From Crossiella sp. CA-258035 (GTDB lineage Bacteria > Actinomycetota > Actinomycetes > Mycobacteriales > Pseudonocardiaceae), in assembly GCF_030064675.1 (NCBI RefSeq), contig NZ_CP116413.1:7965501-8029500 (forward strand): 64,000 nucleotides of DNA. Direction: 5' to 3'. This document shows positions 27,455 through 36,472 of the stretch, one piece after another (within the stretch, counting starts at the first letter, position 1; every line of letters begins with the position of its first letter). The notes beneath the pieces were generated by a model, which searched no databases, had not been told where the DNA came from, and worked only from the letters and a program-made list of their open reading frames with translations. Made by a program: the position numbers and the translations under genes.

Positions 27455-27997
27455 ATGTGCGCCGTGTCTTCCGCACCCGACTTCACCGCCGCCCTGCCCG
27501 CAGCCGCACGAGAGGTGGACGACTTCGTCGCGACCGGTGGCTGGGACCAGCCGCCGCAGCTGTTCGCGCTGGTCCCGACGGCCGCGCTGCTGGAACAGGA
27601 ACCCGAGCTGGCGGACAGCCTGGACCCCGACGCCATGCTCACCCCGATCGCGCAGGAGAGCCTGCCCGACGGTGACCTGGGCACCGCGCTGGCCCGGATC
27701 GTGTGGCCGGCCGCGGTGCAGGGCTGTGTGGTGACCCAGGAGATCGTGGTGCTGCCGCCGGAAGCGGAGGACCAGCTCAACGGCGCGGGGACCGACCCGG
27801 AGGAGACCGCGCGGATCGCCGCCGAGCACCCGGACCGCAGGGAGGCCCGGCTGGTGGCCGCGGTGCTGCGGGACGGCACCGGCGCCTGCGTGCTGCGGGT
27901 GCGCAAGGCCCCGGACGGGCCTGGCGACGAGCTGGTCGAGCAGCCCGACCTGGCGCCGAACCTGCTGGAAGCGCTGCGACAGACCTTCCAGGACTGA
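27455..27997 (+). CDS. PPA1309-family conserved actinobacterial protein
   Basis: About 180 residues of a soluble protein conserved in actinobacteria next to the UPF0182 and PDZ-protease genes. Recognisable stretches are DDFVATGGWDQPPQLFALV, WPAAVQGCVVTQEIVVLP and the C-terminal DLAPNLLEALRQTF. The function is unknown and there are no catalytic motifs I recognise. The start is uncertain: ATG 27455 or the GTG three codons later. It diverges from UPF0182 and converges on the PDZ protease, 57 bp away. Confidence 0.88.
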   Translation: MCAVSSAPDFTAALPAAAREVDDFVATGGWDQPPQLFALVPTAALLEQEPELADSLDPDAMLTPIAQESLPDGDLGTALARIVWPAAVQGCVVTQEIVVLPPEAEDQLNGAGTDPEETARIAAEHPDRREARLVAAVLRDGTGACVLRVRKAPDGPGDELVEQPDLAPNLLEALRQTFQD

Positions 27998-28054
27998 GCC
28001 TCGGACCGCCGGCCGGGTTCGCCGAGGACCCGGCCGGTGTGCCGGCGTGTCCGC

Positions 28055-29083
28055 TCAGCAGGCGGGCGTGGGCTGGTTGTTCCGCAGCGCCTCCAGCGCG
28101 GTCACCGCCTGGTCCAACGTGCCGACCTTGATCAGCTTGAGCCCCTCGGGGGCGCGCTGCCTGGCCTCGGCGCAGTTGCCCTCCGGCACCAGGAACACCG
28201 AAGCGCCCTGGTTGCGGGCGGCGATCATCTTGAACGGGATGCCGCCGATCGCGCCCACCTTGCCGTCGGCGTCGATCTCGCCGGTGCCCGCGACGGACTG
28301 GCCGCCGTTGATCTCGCCGGGGGTCAGCTTGTCCACGATGGACAGCGCGAACATCAGCCCGGCCGAGGGGCCGCCCACGTCCTTGAGCGCGATCTTGATC
28401 TGGAAGGGCACGTCCGGCCGCTCCGCCGAGCTCACGCCGAGCACGCCCTGCGGCCGGTCCTCGGCCTTGCCCAGGGTCACCCGCGCGGTCTTCTCCGGGT
28501 CGGTGTTGTGCTGGTAGCGAACATCGACCTGCTCTCCGGGCTTGCTGCCCTCCAGCGCGGCGCGCACCTCGGCCGCGGTGGCCACCGGCTTGCCGTTGAC
28601 CGCGATGATCCGGTCGCCCGGCTCCACGATGCCCTTGACCGCGCTGTTGTCCTCGATCTTCATCGCGAGCACCTTGACCGGGTACTTCAGGTACCGCAGC
28701 GCGGCGATCTCGGCGCTGGTCTGGGAGTCCTGGAAGGCCTTGGTGTTCTCCTGGTCGATCTGCTGCTTGGTCTTCTCCGGCGGGAACAGCTCCTCGCGCG
28801 GGGCCAGCGCGTAGTCCCCGGACAGCCACAGGCCGAAGGCGCTGAGCAGGGTCATGCCGTCGTTGAGCGAGACCGTGGTCATGGACAGCTTGCCGCCGGT
28901 CGGGAAGGTGTTCTCACCGCCGATCTCGACCACCTGGGTGTCGTTGACCTTGCCGAGGGTGTCGTAGACCGGGCCGGGACCGAGTGCGACATAGGGCACC
29001 GGCAGCAGGGCGCCGAGCAGGCCGAGCACCAGCACGAGCACGGAACTGAAAAGCAGCGTCCAGGTACGGCGGGTCACGACCAC
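28055..29083 (-). CDS. Membrane-anchored PDZ/Lon-like protease (YlbL type)
   Basis: About 342 residues. One N-terminal membrane helix (LLFSSVLVLVLGLLGALLP) is followed by a PDZ domain (GIVEPGDRIIAVNGKPV) and a C-terminal S16 Lon-like peptidase domain. The predicted Ser-Lys dyad is visible: Ser in DVGGPSAGLMFAL and Lys in GIPFKMIAAR. It probably processes membrane or envelope substrates outside the cytoplasm. Position matches Rv3194c. The start is uncertain among three consecutive GTG codons around 29083; extra codons to 29125 are possible. Confidence 0.92.
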   Translation of the reverse strand: MVVTRRTWTLLFSSVLVLVLGLLGALLPVPYVALGPGPVYDTLGKVNDTQVVEIGGENTFPTGGKLSMTTVSLNDGMTLLSAFGLWLSGDYALAPREELFPPEKTKQQIDQENTKAFQDSQTSAEIAALRYLKYPVKVLAMKIEDNSAVKGIVEPGDRIIAVNGKPVATAAEVRAALEGSKPGEQVDVRYQHNTDPEKTARVTLGKAEDRPQGVLGVSSAERPDVPFQIKIALKDVGGPSAGLMFALSIVDKLTPGEINGGQSVAGTGEIDADGKVGAIGGIPFKMIAARNQGASVFLVPEGNCAEARQRAPEGLKLIKVGTLDQAVTALEALRNNQPTPAC

Positions 29084-29145
29084 ACAGCGTACGGGGCGGG
29101 CGACGCCACCGGGTGCACCCACCACGGTCCGCGTACCGTGGAGGC

Positions 29146-30570
29146 ATGACGGACCAGCCGTTCGGCTTCAGCGCACCGGACCCGGACGAGGGCGACGGCC
29201 GCAAGCGCTCCGAGGGAGCGGGCGGCCAGCAGAACCCCTTCGGTTTCGGCCTTCCCGGGATGCCACCCGGGGGCATCCCCGGTCTGCCGGGCATGCCGCC
29301 AGGCGGCAGCCTCGACATGGGCGCGCTCGGCCAGATGCTCAGCCAGCTCGGTCAGATGCTCAGCCAGTCGGCTGGGCAGTCCGGGCCGGTCAACTACGAC
29401 GTGGCCAAACAGATCGCCGTGCAGCAGCTCATCGACAGCGGCGGCAACCTCAACCCCAGCGGCCAGCAGGACACCGCGGTCGCCGACGCCGTGCGCCTGG
29501 CCGAGCTGTGGCTCGACCCGGCGACCGCGCTGCCAGTCGGCGCGCGCAGCACGCAGAGCTGGTCGGCGATGACCTGGGTCGAGCAGACCCTGCCCGCCTG
29601 GCAAAGGCTGTGCGACCCGGTGGCGCAGCGCGTCTCCGGCGCCTGGGTGGACGCCCTGCCGGACGAGGCGCGGCAGGCCGCTGGCCCGCTGCTGTCCATG
29701 GTCGGGCAGATGGGCGGGCTCGCCTTCGGCTCCCAGCTCGGCAACGCGCTGGCCCAGCTCGGCGCGGAGGTGCTGACCTCCACCGAGGTGGGCCTGCCGC
29801 TCGGCCCGGAGGGCGTGGCCGCCCTGGTGCCGGCGAACGTGGAGAAGTTCACCGAGGGCCTGGGCCGCCCGGCCAGCGAGGTGCTGGTGTTCCTGGCCGC
29901 CCGCGAGGCCGCGCACCAGCGGCTGTTCGCGCACGTGCCGTGGCTGCGCCAGCGGCTGATGGCCACGGTCGAGGAGTTCGCCAGCGGCATCAAGGTCGAC
30001 GTGGCCGCCCTGGAGAACCTGGCGGGCCAGATCGACCCCAGCAACCCCACCGCCCTGGAAGAGGCGATGGGTTCCGGCGTGCTCAACCCGGAACACTCCC
30101 CAGAGCAGAAGGCGGCGCTGGCTCGCCTGGAGACCATGCTGGCCCTGGTCGAGGGCTGGGTGGACGTGGTGGTCGGCGACGCGGTCGGCGACCGCCTGCC
30201 AGGCGCCGACGCCCTCCGCGAGACCCTGCGCCGCCGACGCGCCAGCGGCGGCCCAGCAGAACAGACCTTCGCCACCCTGGTCGGCCTGGAGCTCCGCCCG
30301 CGCCGCCTGCGCGCCGCGGCGGCCCTGTGGCGGGTGATGACCGACCAGCACGGCATCACCGGCCGCGACTCGGTCTGGGAACACCCGGACCTGATCCCCA
30401 CCGCCGAGGACCTGGACGACCCCCTGGGCTTCGCCGAACGCTGGGGCCAGGACAACGCGGACCTCGACGACCCGATCGCGGCGATCCAGCGCGCCGAGGA
30501 GGCGGAACGCCGCGAGCAGGGCAAGGACGAGAAGGACAAGGGCAGCGACGAAGGTCCGGCCCGCGACTGA
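29146..30570 (+). CDS. DUF2342 zinc-dependent metalloprotease-like protein
   Basis: 474 residues. The N-terminal ~60 residues are Gly/Pro/Met-rich (GFGLPGMPPGGIPGLPGMPP). The main domain is the actinobacterial DUF2342/TIGR03624 family, which has a zincin-like fold with its helix in LAAREAAHQRLFAHVPWL and a downstream LALVEGWVDVVV helix. The tail is highly charged (ERREQGKDEKDKGSDEG). The ATG at 29146 follows GTGGAGGC. It diverges from the PDZ protease with 62 bp between, matching Rv3194c-Rv3195 order. Substrate unknown; activity is inferred from the fold only. Confidence 0.9.
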   Translation: MTDQPFGFSAPDPDEGDGRKRSEGAGGQQNPFGFGLPGMPPGGIPGLPGMPPGGSLDMGALGQMLSQLGQMLSQSAGQSGPVNYDVAKQIAVQQLIDSGGNLNPSGQQDTAVADAVRLAELWLDPATALPVGARSTQSWSAMTWVEQTLPAWQRLCDPVAQRVSGAWVDALPDEARQAAGPLLSMVGQMGGLAFGSQLGNALAQLGAEVLTSTEVGLPLGPEGVAALVPANVEKFTEGLGRPASEVLVFLAAREAAHQRLFAHVPWLRQRLMATVEEFASGIKVDVAALENLAGQIDPSNPTALEEAMGSGVLNPEHSPEQKAALARLETMLALVEGWVDVVVGDAVGDRLPGADALRETLRRRRASGGPAEQTFATLVGLELRPRRLRAAAALWRVMTDQHGITGRDSVWEHPDLIPTAEDLDDPLGFAERWGQDNADLDDPIAAIQRAEEAERREQGKDEKDKGSDEGPARD

Positions 30571-30604
30571 CGAAGGTCGCGAGCGCGGACCGGACCATCC
30601 GGCA

Positions 30605-31200
30605 CGCGGCTGACGGCTCGGCTCCGAGCCGTCAGCCCGCGGCCGACGGCACTGGCCCCGGCCGCTCAGTCCGCGCGGCAAGCGGCTTGATTCCAGCCGT
30701 CCGGCCCTCGACCGGCAGTTGGCCTCGTCCATCCGGCCCGGCCCAGCGGCCTCGGTCCGGGCGTTCCAGGCCGCGCCCAGCGGCGAGGACCCGACCGCTC
30801 AGTCCGCGGGATCAGCGGGCTCGGCCTCAGCCGTCCAGCCCGCGACCAGCGACGTTGGCCCCGACCGCTCCGCCACGGCCAGCGGACTCGATCCGAGCTG
30901 TCCAGCCTGCGATCAGCGGCGTTGGTCCCAGCCGCTCCGCCCACGCCCAGCGGTCCCGGTCCCAGCCACTCAGCCTGCGACCAGCGGCATTGGCCCCGCC
31001 GCTCAGTCCGCGCGGCCAACGGGCTCGGTCCCGACCGCTTCGCCCGCGACCAGCGGGCTCGGTTCCAGCCATCCAGCCCACCACCGGCGGGCTCACCCCA
31101 GCCGCCCAGCCCGCGACCAGCGGCTTTGCCCCCGCCATCCGGCTCGCACCCGGCGGCCTCGGCCCGCCCATCCGGCCCCGCGACTAACGGGGCTGGTCCC
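30605..31200. repeat. Degenerate ~34-bp minisatellite (about 18 units)
   Basis: The gap between the DUF2342 and glycoside hydrolase genes is filled by diverged tandem units of CCCGCGACCAGCGGCNTTGG type plus a CCCCGACCGCTC half. The CAGCGG word recurs at about 30611, 30643, 30679, 30711, 30743, 30777, 30812, 30846, 30880, 30914, 30948, 30981, 31016, 31050, 31083, 31117, 31150 and 31184. The mean spacing is 33.7 bp. The period is not a multiple of three and spacing wobbles by 1-2 bp, so it is unlikely to encode protein. No promoter was identified in it. Confidence 0.85.
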
Positions 31201-31228
31201 GGCGGGCCGCGCGCGGTGCCATGAAACG

Positions 31229-32611
31229 GTGTCCGCCGACCTGCCCCGCCGCGCCTTCCTCCGCGGCGCGGCCGCCCTCCCGCTCGCCGGGACCACCGCG
31301 GCCGCCGCCACCCAGCCCGCCGCCGCCAACACCCCCGCCGACCCCGGTGCCGCGAACGCCGCCGAGCCCCCGGCCGCCGACGACGCCGCCCGCACTCGCC
31401 GCCGAGTGCGCTTCGGCGTCAACTACGTCCCCTCCCGCAACTGGTGGTTCAGCTGGGCCGACTGGGATCGTGGCTCGATTGCCCGGGACCTGGCCCAGAT
31501 CGCCGCGCTCGGCATGGACCACATCCGGATCATGTGCGTCTGGCCGGAGCTCCAGCCCAACCCGCACTACGTCCGCGGCGAGCAGCTCGACCGCGTCGCC
31601 GAGCTGCTCGACCTGGCCGACCGGTGCCGGCTGGACGTCGAGGTCACCGTGTTCAACGGTGCGGTCAGCGGGCTGCTGTTCGTGCCGCCCTGGCTGATCG
31701 ACAACGGCAACGGCAAGGTCCGCGACTTCTTCACCGATCCGGACGCGCTGGCCGCCCAGCACCGCCTGCTCGAAGCCCTGGCCGCCCGCATCGGCCGCCA
31801 CCGCCGGTTCCTGGGCTTCGACCTGTCCAACGAGGTGCACTGGGCCGGCATCCCGCTGGGCCTGAAACCCACCCCGGCCCAGGGCGACGCCTGGCACAAC
31901 GCCCTGTTCGCCACCTGTGAGCGGGTGGCCCCCGGCAAGCTGCACGTGTCCGGAATTGACCACTACCCCTGGCTCACCGACGCCTACTTCAGCCGCGACG
32001 GACTGGCCACCAGCGGCACCGCCTCAGCTGTGCACACCTGGGCGGGCTGGACCAGGGTGATCCAGGACTTCGGGCCGCTGTCCACCCCGTCGGTGCACTA
32101 CTCGGAGTACTTCATCGAGGTCATCAAAGCCTTCCACCAGGACCTGCGCCGTCAGGTGTGGGTGGAGGAGACCGGTGTGTCGACCAAGTGGATGGCCGCC
32201 GAGCTGATCCCGGAGTGGACCGAGCGGTCGATCCGGGCCATGGCCTCCTGCGGCGAGCTGTTCGGTGTCAGCTGGTGGTGCTCACACGACCTCAACCCCA
32301 AGCTGTCCGGTTTCAACCCGCTCGAATACGACCTCGGCCTGCTCACCAACACCGGTGCCCGCAAACCCATCGGCGACACCCTGGCCCGGCTGGTCCGCGA
32401 GTACGACCGCCACCCGCCGGCACCCCTGCCCCGGCCGGTCGCCCTGGTCCTGCCGGACAACCAGATCCCCGGCTTGGACTTCCTCAAGGCCTTCGCCCGG
32501 CTCATCGACCGGGGCATCCGCCCGGCCGTGGTCAAGCAGTCCAAGGCGGCCGATCCGGCCTACCTGGCGGCCCGCCGCATCGAGCGGCTGATCCGGCCGG
32601 AGGAGGCGTGA
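31229..32611 (+). CDS. Tat-exported GH5-like glycoside hydrolase
   Basis: 460 residues. A twin-arginine signal (PRRAFLRGAAALPLAGT) is followed by an Ala/Pro-rich linker to about residue 65. A TIM-barrel then begins RVRFGVNYVPSRNWWFSWAD. The family acid/base is seen in GFDLSNEVHWAG and the nucleophile in VWVEETGVSTKWMA, as in cellulase/mannanase-type GH5 enzymes; the polysaccharide substrate is unknown. The GTG at 31229 is chosen because the Tat signal starts there. The frame stays open far upstream only because it crosses the 34-bp repeat. Confidence 0.85.
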   Translation: MSADLPRRAFLRGAAALPLAGTTAAAATQPAAANTPADPGAANAAEPPAADDAARTRRRVRFGVNYVPSRNWWFSWADWDRGSIARDLAQIAALGMDHIRIMCVWPELQPNPHYVRGEQLDRVAELLDLADRCRLDVEVTVFNGAVSGLLFVPPWLIDNGNGKVRDFFTDPDALAAQHRLLEALAARIGRHRRFLGFDLSNEVHWAGIPLGLKPTPAQGDAWHNALFATCERVAPGKLHVSGIDHYPWLTDAYFSRDGLATSGTASAVHTWAGWTRVIQDFGPLSTPSVHYSEYFIEVIKAFHQDLRRQVWVEETGVSTKWMAAELIPEWTERSIRAMASCGELFGVSWWCSHDLNPKLSGFNPLEYDLGLLTNTGARKPIGDTLARLVREYDRHPPAPLPRPVALVLPDNQIPGLDFLKAFARLIDRGIRPAVVKQSKAADPAYLAARRIERLIRPEEA

Positions 32612-32625
32612 CGACCTAGACCGGC

Positions 32626-33165
32626 TCAGCCCCCGTCCCCGTCGACCTCGATCCCCAGACCGGCCGCCGCGGCGAGTCCTTCCAGGAAACCCATCGCGCG
32701 GTCGGTCTTCGGATAGGCCCGCACCAGCTGCCAGAACTCGGCGCTGTGCCCGTGCACCAGCAGGTGCGCCAGCTCGTGCACCAGCACGTAGTCCAGCACC
32801 CAGGACGGCACGTCGCGCAGCCGCTCGCTGACCCGGATGGATCCGTCGCCCGGCGAGCACGAGGCCCACCGGGTGCGCATCGGCGGCACCCAGCGCACGC
32901 TGCCCGGCACCGCCTTGCCGTCCAGGTACTTCGCGGACAGCTCGGCACACCTGGCCAGCAAGACCTCGTCGGAGGAGCGGGCGGGCGAACGCCGCCGCGT
33001 CTCGTTGCGCTGGAGCTTGCGCAGCATCTCCTCGACCCAGTGCTCCTCTTCAGCCCGGCTCATCCGCGCCGGGAGCAGGACAACGATCTTGTCCCCCTCG
33101 CGGTACGCGGTGACCGTGCGTCGACGCCGCCAGCTGCGGCGTACCTCGACCTGCGCCTTCGCCAC
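32626..33165 (-). CDS. YgjP-like (M48/SprT-type) metallopeptidase-fold protein
   Basis: 179 residues from GTG 33165. The C-terminal domain has HELAHLLVHGHSAEFW (HExxH with a third His), preceded by RTRWASCSPGDGSIRVS. This is the YgjP-like/DUF45 arrangement. The N-terminal half has a basic beta-rich stretch (VEVRRSWRRRRTVTAYREGD). Some family members have been reported as nucleotide pyrophosphatases, so peptidase activity should not be assumed. It converges on the glycoside hydrolase, 14 bp away. Confidence 0.88.
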   Translation of the reverse strand: MAKAQVEVRRSWRRRRTVTAYREGDKIVVLLPARMSRAEEEHWVEEMLRKLQRNETRRRSPARSSDEVLLARCAELSAKYLDGKAVPGSVRWVPPMRTRWASCSPGDGSIRVSERLRDVPSWVLDYVLVHELAHLLVHGHSAEFWQLVRAYPKTDRAMGFLEGLAAAAGLGIEVDGDGG

Positions 33166-33374
33166 GGGGTTCACCGTACGGCCAGCACCGACATTTTGGC
33201 GGCAGCCATCCACAGGCAAGGTCGGGTGAAGCGGGCACACCGTGGCTGTGTCGTTCCGGCGGTTCCCAGAAACCACAGGTAGCGTGGCCGCGAGTCGCGA
33301 GCGAGGCGGGCGGGCCGAGCTCAGTCAACCCCGGTCGTGGGAGATCGGGGCCACAACAGCCAAGGGAGGTCGCC

Positions 33375-33530
33375 GTGGCCGAGAGCTACAACGGCTACTG
33401 CGTGAAGTGCCGGGAGAAGCGGGACTTCGAGGGCCAGGTCGAGGAAAGCAACAACCGTCGGATGGCCAAGGGCACCTGTCCGGTGTGCGGCACCAAGATG
33501 ACCCGAATTCTCGGCAAGGCGACTGTCTGA
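33375..33530 (+). CDS. DUF5679-like small zinc-ribbon protein
   Basis: 51 residues, starting at GTG 33375 with GGGAGG 5 bp upstream. It begins AESYNGYCVKCREKR and ends CPVCGTKMTRILGKATV. Two CxxC knuckles 33 residues apart make a probable zinc ribbon. The sequence is typical of DUF5679, a short actinobacterial family of unknown function. It is followed by a strong terminator, so it is a single-gene unit. It lies between the YgjP-like gene and the E1-like gene. Confidence 0.88.
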   Translation: MAESYNGYCVKCREKRDFEGQVEESNNRRMAKGTCPVCGTKMTRILGKATV

Positions 33531-33571
33531 CCGAACAGACCGTCGCCACAACCCGCGACACCACACGAACC

Positions 33572-33600
33572 GAGGGGCGGCTCACCACGAGCCGCCCCTC
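33572..33600 (+). terminator. Intrinsic-type terminator after DUF5679 gene
   Basis: A perfect 12-bp stem (GAGGGGCGGCTC / GAGCCGCCCCTC) has a 5-base ACCAC loop, 42 bp after the DUF5679 stop. No U-run follows, as is usual in very GC-rich actinobacteria. Confidence 0.85.
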
Positions 33601-33723
33601 GCTCGTGCCCGCGTCTACCAGCCCAAACCCCACTCCCACACCCCCGCCGCCAATCTGTGGATAACCCACCCCCCTGTGGATAGCTTTTTTCCACTTTCGC
33701 CCCCGCCCTGCCACGGTGGCCAC

Positions 33724-34809
33724 ATGACCAGCACCCTCCTGCCCACCGCACCCCTACCCCCGGCCACCAGCGCCGATCCCCCGCAGACCCGCACCAGGCC
33801 GCGGATCCTGCCCTGCCTGCCGGTGCTGCGCCGCGAGGACGACGCGGTCCAGCTCGGCCTGGACCGCAGACACGGCGTGCTGCTCGACCGCCTGTCGCCC
33901 GACCAGGTGAAAACCGTGCTGCGCCTGGACGGCGGGCACACCGTGGCCGACCTGCACGACCTGGCCCCGCCCGCCCAGGTCGACCAGGTGCTCGACCTGC
34001 TGGAGGAGGCCGGGCTGCTGGACGAGCCGGTCGGCCCCGGCGCGGGCGGACGGCTGCGCAGCGACCGGGCCACCTGGGCCTTACGCACCGGCTCGCCGCC
34101 GGAGACGCTGATCGCGCTGCGCGAGCACGCCGCGGTGCTCGTGGTCGGCGGCGGCAGGCTGGCCACCGGCATCGCCGGGCTGCTGGCCACCGCGGGCGTC
34201 GGGCACGTCCGGGTGGAGACCCGCGGCGCGGTGGACGCCGACGACCTGGGCTGCGGGTTCACCGAGGCCGACGTCGGGCAGCCGAGGGAGGCGGCCGCGC
34301 GGGCGCACCTGCGGCGCTGCTCGCCCTCGGTGCGCACCGAGGCGCTGTCCGCCCGCCGCCGTCCCGACCTGGTGGTGCTCACCGACTGGCACGCGCCGGA
34401 CGCGGTCCGGCTGAACCAACTGATGGCCGAGCGGGTGCCGCACCTGGCCGTGCGGGTCAGCGAGGGCGTCGGGTACGTCGGGCCGTTCGTGCGCGCGGCG
34501 CGGGGCGCCTGCCTGCAGTGCGTGGAACTGCACCGGGGCACGGTCGATCCGCACTGGCCGCGGATGTCGGCGCAGCTGCTGCGGCAGGTGCCGCCGCCGG
34601 AGCTGAGCTGTGCGCAGGCCACCGCGGCGCTGGCGGCCACCCAGGTGCTGCTCGCGCTGTCCTGGCCGGAGACCGGGCGGGTGCCACCGCCGAGCTGGTC
34701 GGCGGTGCTGGAGATCGACCCGATCAACGCGTCCATGGGAAAGGAGGTGCTCAAGCCGCATCCGGATTGCCCCTGTGGCGCAGGCTCACCCCATGCTGAT
34801 TACATGTAG
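33724..34809 (+). CDS. E1/ThiF-like protein resembling TOMM leader-binding proteins
   Basis: 361 residues. The N-terminal ~110 residues (LPCLPVLRREDDAVQLGLD, then a winged-helix-like region) resemble the leader-peptide-binding part of TOMM cyclodehydratase C proteins. The rest is an E1-like Rossmann fold (AVLVVGGGRLATGIAGLLA). CLQCVELHRGTVDPHWP and terminal CPCGA give four cysteines for a structural zinc. No YcaO, thiazole or peptide-precursor gene adjoins it. By position it matches Rv3196. A conserved housekeeping role rather than a RiPP role is my inference. Followed by the ABC1 kinase gene. Confidence 0.8.
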   Translation: MTSTLLPTAPLPPATSADPPQTRTRPRILPCLPVLRREDDAVQLGLDRRHGVLLDRLSPDQVKTVLRLDGGHTVADLHDLAPPAQVDQVLDLLEEAGLLDEPVGPGAGGRLRSDRATWALRTGSPPETLIALREHAAVLVVGGGRLATGIAGLLATAGVGHVRVETRGAVDADDLGCGFTEADVGQPREAAARAHLRRCSPSVRTEALSARRRPDLVVLTDWHAPDAVRLNQLMAERVPHLAVRVSEGVGYVGPFVRAARGACLQCVELHRGTVDPHWPRMSAQLLRQVPPPELSCAQATAALAATQVLLALSWPETGRVPPPSWSAVLEIDPINASMGKEVLKPHPDCPCGAGSPHADYM

Positions 34810-34888
34810 TCAGACAACTAGGTGGGCAGGGCCGCCGCGACGGCCGGGTCCGTTCTGACCGCCGTCGACCTCGGGGGAGAATCGCTCG

Positions 34889-36205
34889 GTGACCGAGATC
34901 CCGCGCCGTGCCGTCGCTCGCACGGCCAAGCTCGCCAGCCTGCCGCTCGGCGTGGCGGGACGTGTCGCCGCCGGCTGGGGCAAGCGCCTCGTCGGCCACA
35001 GCGCCGAGGAGATCAGCGCGGAGATGTCCGCCAAGACCGCCGAACAGCTGTTCGCGGTGCTGGGGCAGCTCAAGGGCGGGGCGATGAAGTTCGGCCAGGC
35101 GCTGAGCGTGTTCGAGGCGGCCATTCCCGAGGAGATGGCCGCGCCGTACCGCGAGGCGCTGACCAAGCTCCAGTCCGCCGCGCCCGCGCTGCCGGCCAAG
35201 ACGGTGCACCGGGTGCTCGCCGAGCAGCTGGGCAGCGGCTGGGCCAAGCGGTTCAGCGAGTTCTCCGACGAGCCCGCTGCCGCGGCCAGCATCGGCCAGG
35301 TGCACCGCGCGGTGTGGCACGACGGGCGCGAGGTCGCGGTCAAGGTGCAGTACCCGGGCGCGGACGAGGCGTTGCTCGCCGACCTGCGCCAGCTGGAGCG
35401 CTTCAGCAGGCTGTTCCAGGCGGTGGTGCCCGGTATGGAGGTCAAGCCGCTGCTCACCGAGCTCCGGGAGCGGATGGTCGAGGAGCTGGACTACCGCAAC
35501 GAGGCGGACAACCAGCGCGCCTTCGCCACCGCCTACGCCGGGGACGAGCGGGTGTTCGTGCCCAGGGTGGTGGCCAGCGCGCCCAGGGTGATGGTCACCG
35601 AGTGGGTCACCGGCACCCCGCTGTCGGCGATCATCCGGGACGGTGACCGCGAGCAGCGGAACGCGGTCGGCGGCAGGCTGGCGGAGTTCCACTTCTCCGC
35701 ACCGGCCCGCTCCGGTCTGCTGCACGCCGACCCGCACCCCGGCAACTTCCTGGTGCTGCCCGACGGCAGGCTGTGCGTGCTGGACTTCGGCGCCTGCGCC
35801 CAGCTCCCGGATGGTCTGCCGGAAACCCTGGGCGTGGTGACCCGGTTGGCTCTGGAGGGCCGCTCCGACGACATGCTGACCAGGCTGCGCGACGAGGGCT
35901 TCGTCCGCCCGGACGCGGAACTCGACGCCGAGGACGTGCTCGCCTACCTGGGCCCGTTCGTCGAGCCGCTGCGCACCGAGCGGTTCCACTTCACCCGGTC
36001 CTGGTTGCAGGGCCAGGCCGAACGGATCAGCGACCTGCGCGGCCCGGACTTCCGCACCGGCCGGTCCCTGAACCTGCCCCCGCAGTACCTGCTGATCCAC
36101 CGGGTGACCTTCGGCTCCATCGGCATCCTGTGCCAGCTGGACGCGGAAACCTCGCTGCTGAACATCGTCACCCAGTGGCAACCCGGCTTCGCCGACGAGA
36201 GCTGA
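34889..36205 (+). CDS. ABC1/AarF/UbiB-family atypical kinase
   Basis: 438 residues. Family markers are present in order: KxGQ-type motif (LKGGAMKFGQALS), AxAS loop (DEPAAAASIGQVHRAV), ion-pair Lys in VAVKVQYPG, catalytic region GLLHADPHPGNFLVLPDG and metal-binding DFGA. UbiB-type proteins regulate quinone or lipid metabolism; actinobacteria use menaquinone, so the target is unclear. It matches Rv3197 in mycobacteria, which lies beside whiB7. GGGGGAG lies 8 bp before the GTG start. The 267 bp after it shows no gene. Confidence 0.94.
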   Translation: MTEIPRRAVARTAKLASLPLGVAGRVAAGWGKRLVGHSAEEISAEMSAKTAEQLFAVLGQLKGGAMKFGQALSVFEAAIPEEMAAPYREALTKLQSAAPALPAKTVHRVLAEQLGSGWAKRFSEFSDEPAAAASIGQVHRAVWHDGREVAVKVQYPGADEALLADLRQLERFSRLFQAVVPGMEVKPLLTELRERMVEELDYRNEADNQRAFATAYAGDERVFVPRVVASAPRVMVTEWVTGTPLSAIIRDGDREQRNAVGGRLAEFHFSAPARSGLLHADPHPGNFLVLPDGRLCVLDFGACAQLPDGLPETLGVVTRLALEGRSDDMLTRLRDEGFVRPDAELDAEDVLAYLGPFVEPLRTERFHFTRSWLQGQAERISDLRGPDFRTGRSLNLPPQYLLIHRVTFGSIGILCQLDAETSLLNIVTQWQPGFADES

Positions 36206-36472
36206 CCAGCCCCGCCACCAACGGGACAGGTGGACGGCTCGCGGCGAAGGCACCGCGCGGCCACGAGGGCAGGGTGAGGTGAAGGGCCGGCGGCGGCTCC
36301 GGCAGGGCGGCGGGTCCGGGCGGCGGGCGGCGGAAGCGGCGAGGGACCGGGCGATTTCGCGCAGCGGGAGCGGCTGAGCGCCGGGCGACTCCGTGCGGTG
36401 CGGTCCCGGGCCGGTGGGGCAGGTGGTGCTGGGTGGGCTGGCTGGCCGAGGAGGGCTGGGTCCGGGGCAGGA

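Noticed and set aside
30605..31200. CRISPR array
   Set aside because: Units are contiguous and degenerate, without unique spacers between conserved repeats.
30719..31228. N-terminal extension of the glycoside hydrolase through the 34-bp repeats
   Set aside because: The repeat period is not codon-phased and the Tat signal peptide begins at GTG 31229.
33724..34809. Part of a thiopeptide or other RiPP biosynthetic cluster
   Set aside because: Only the E1-like protein is present. No YcaO, dehydrogenase, precursor peptide or transporter gene lies nearby.
36206..36472. Possible gene in the gap after the ABC1 kinase
   Set aside because: Only Arg/Pro-rich overlapping frames without ribosome sites; I see nothing supportable here.
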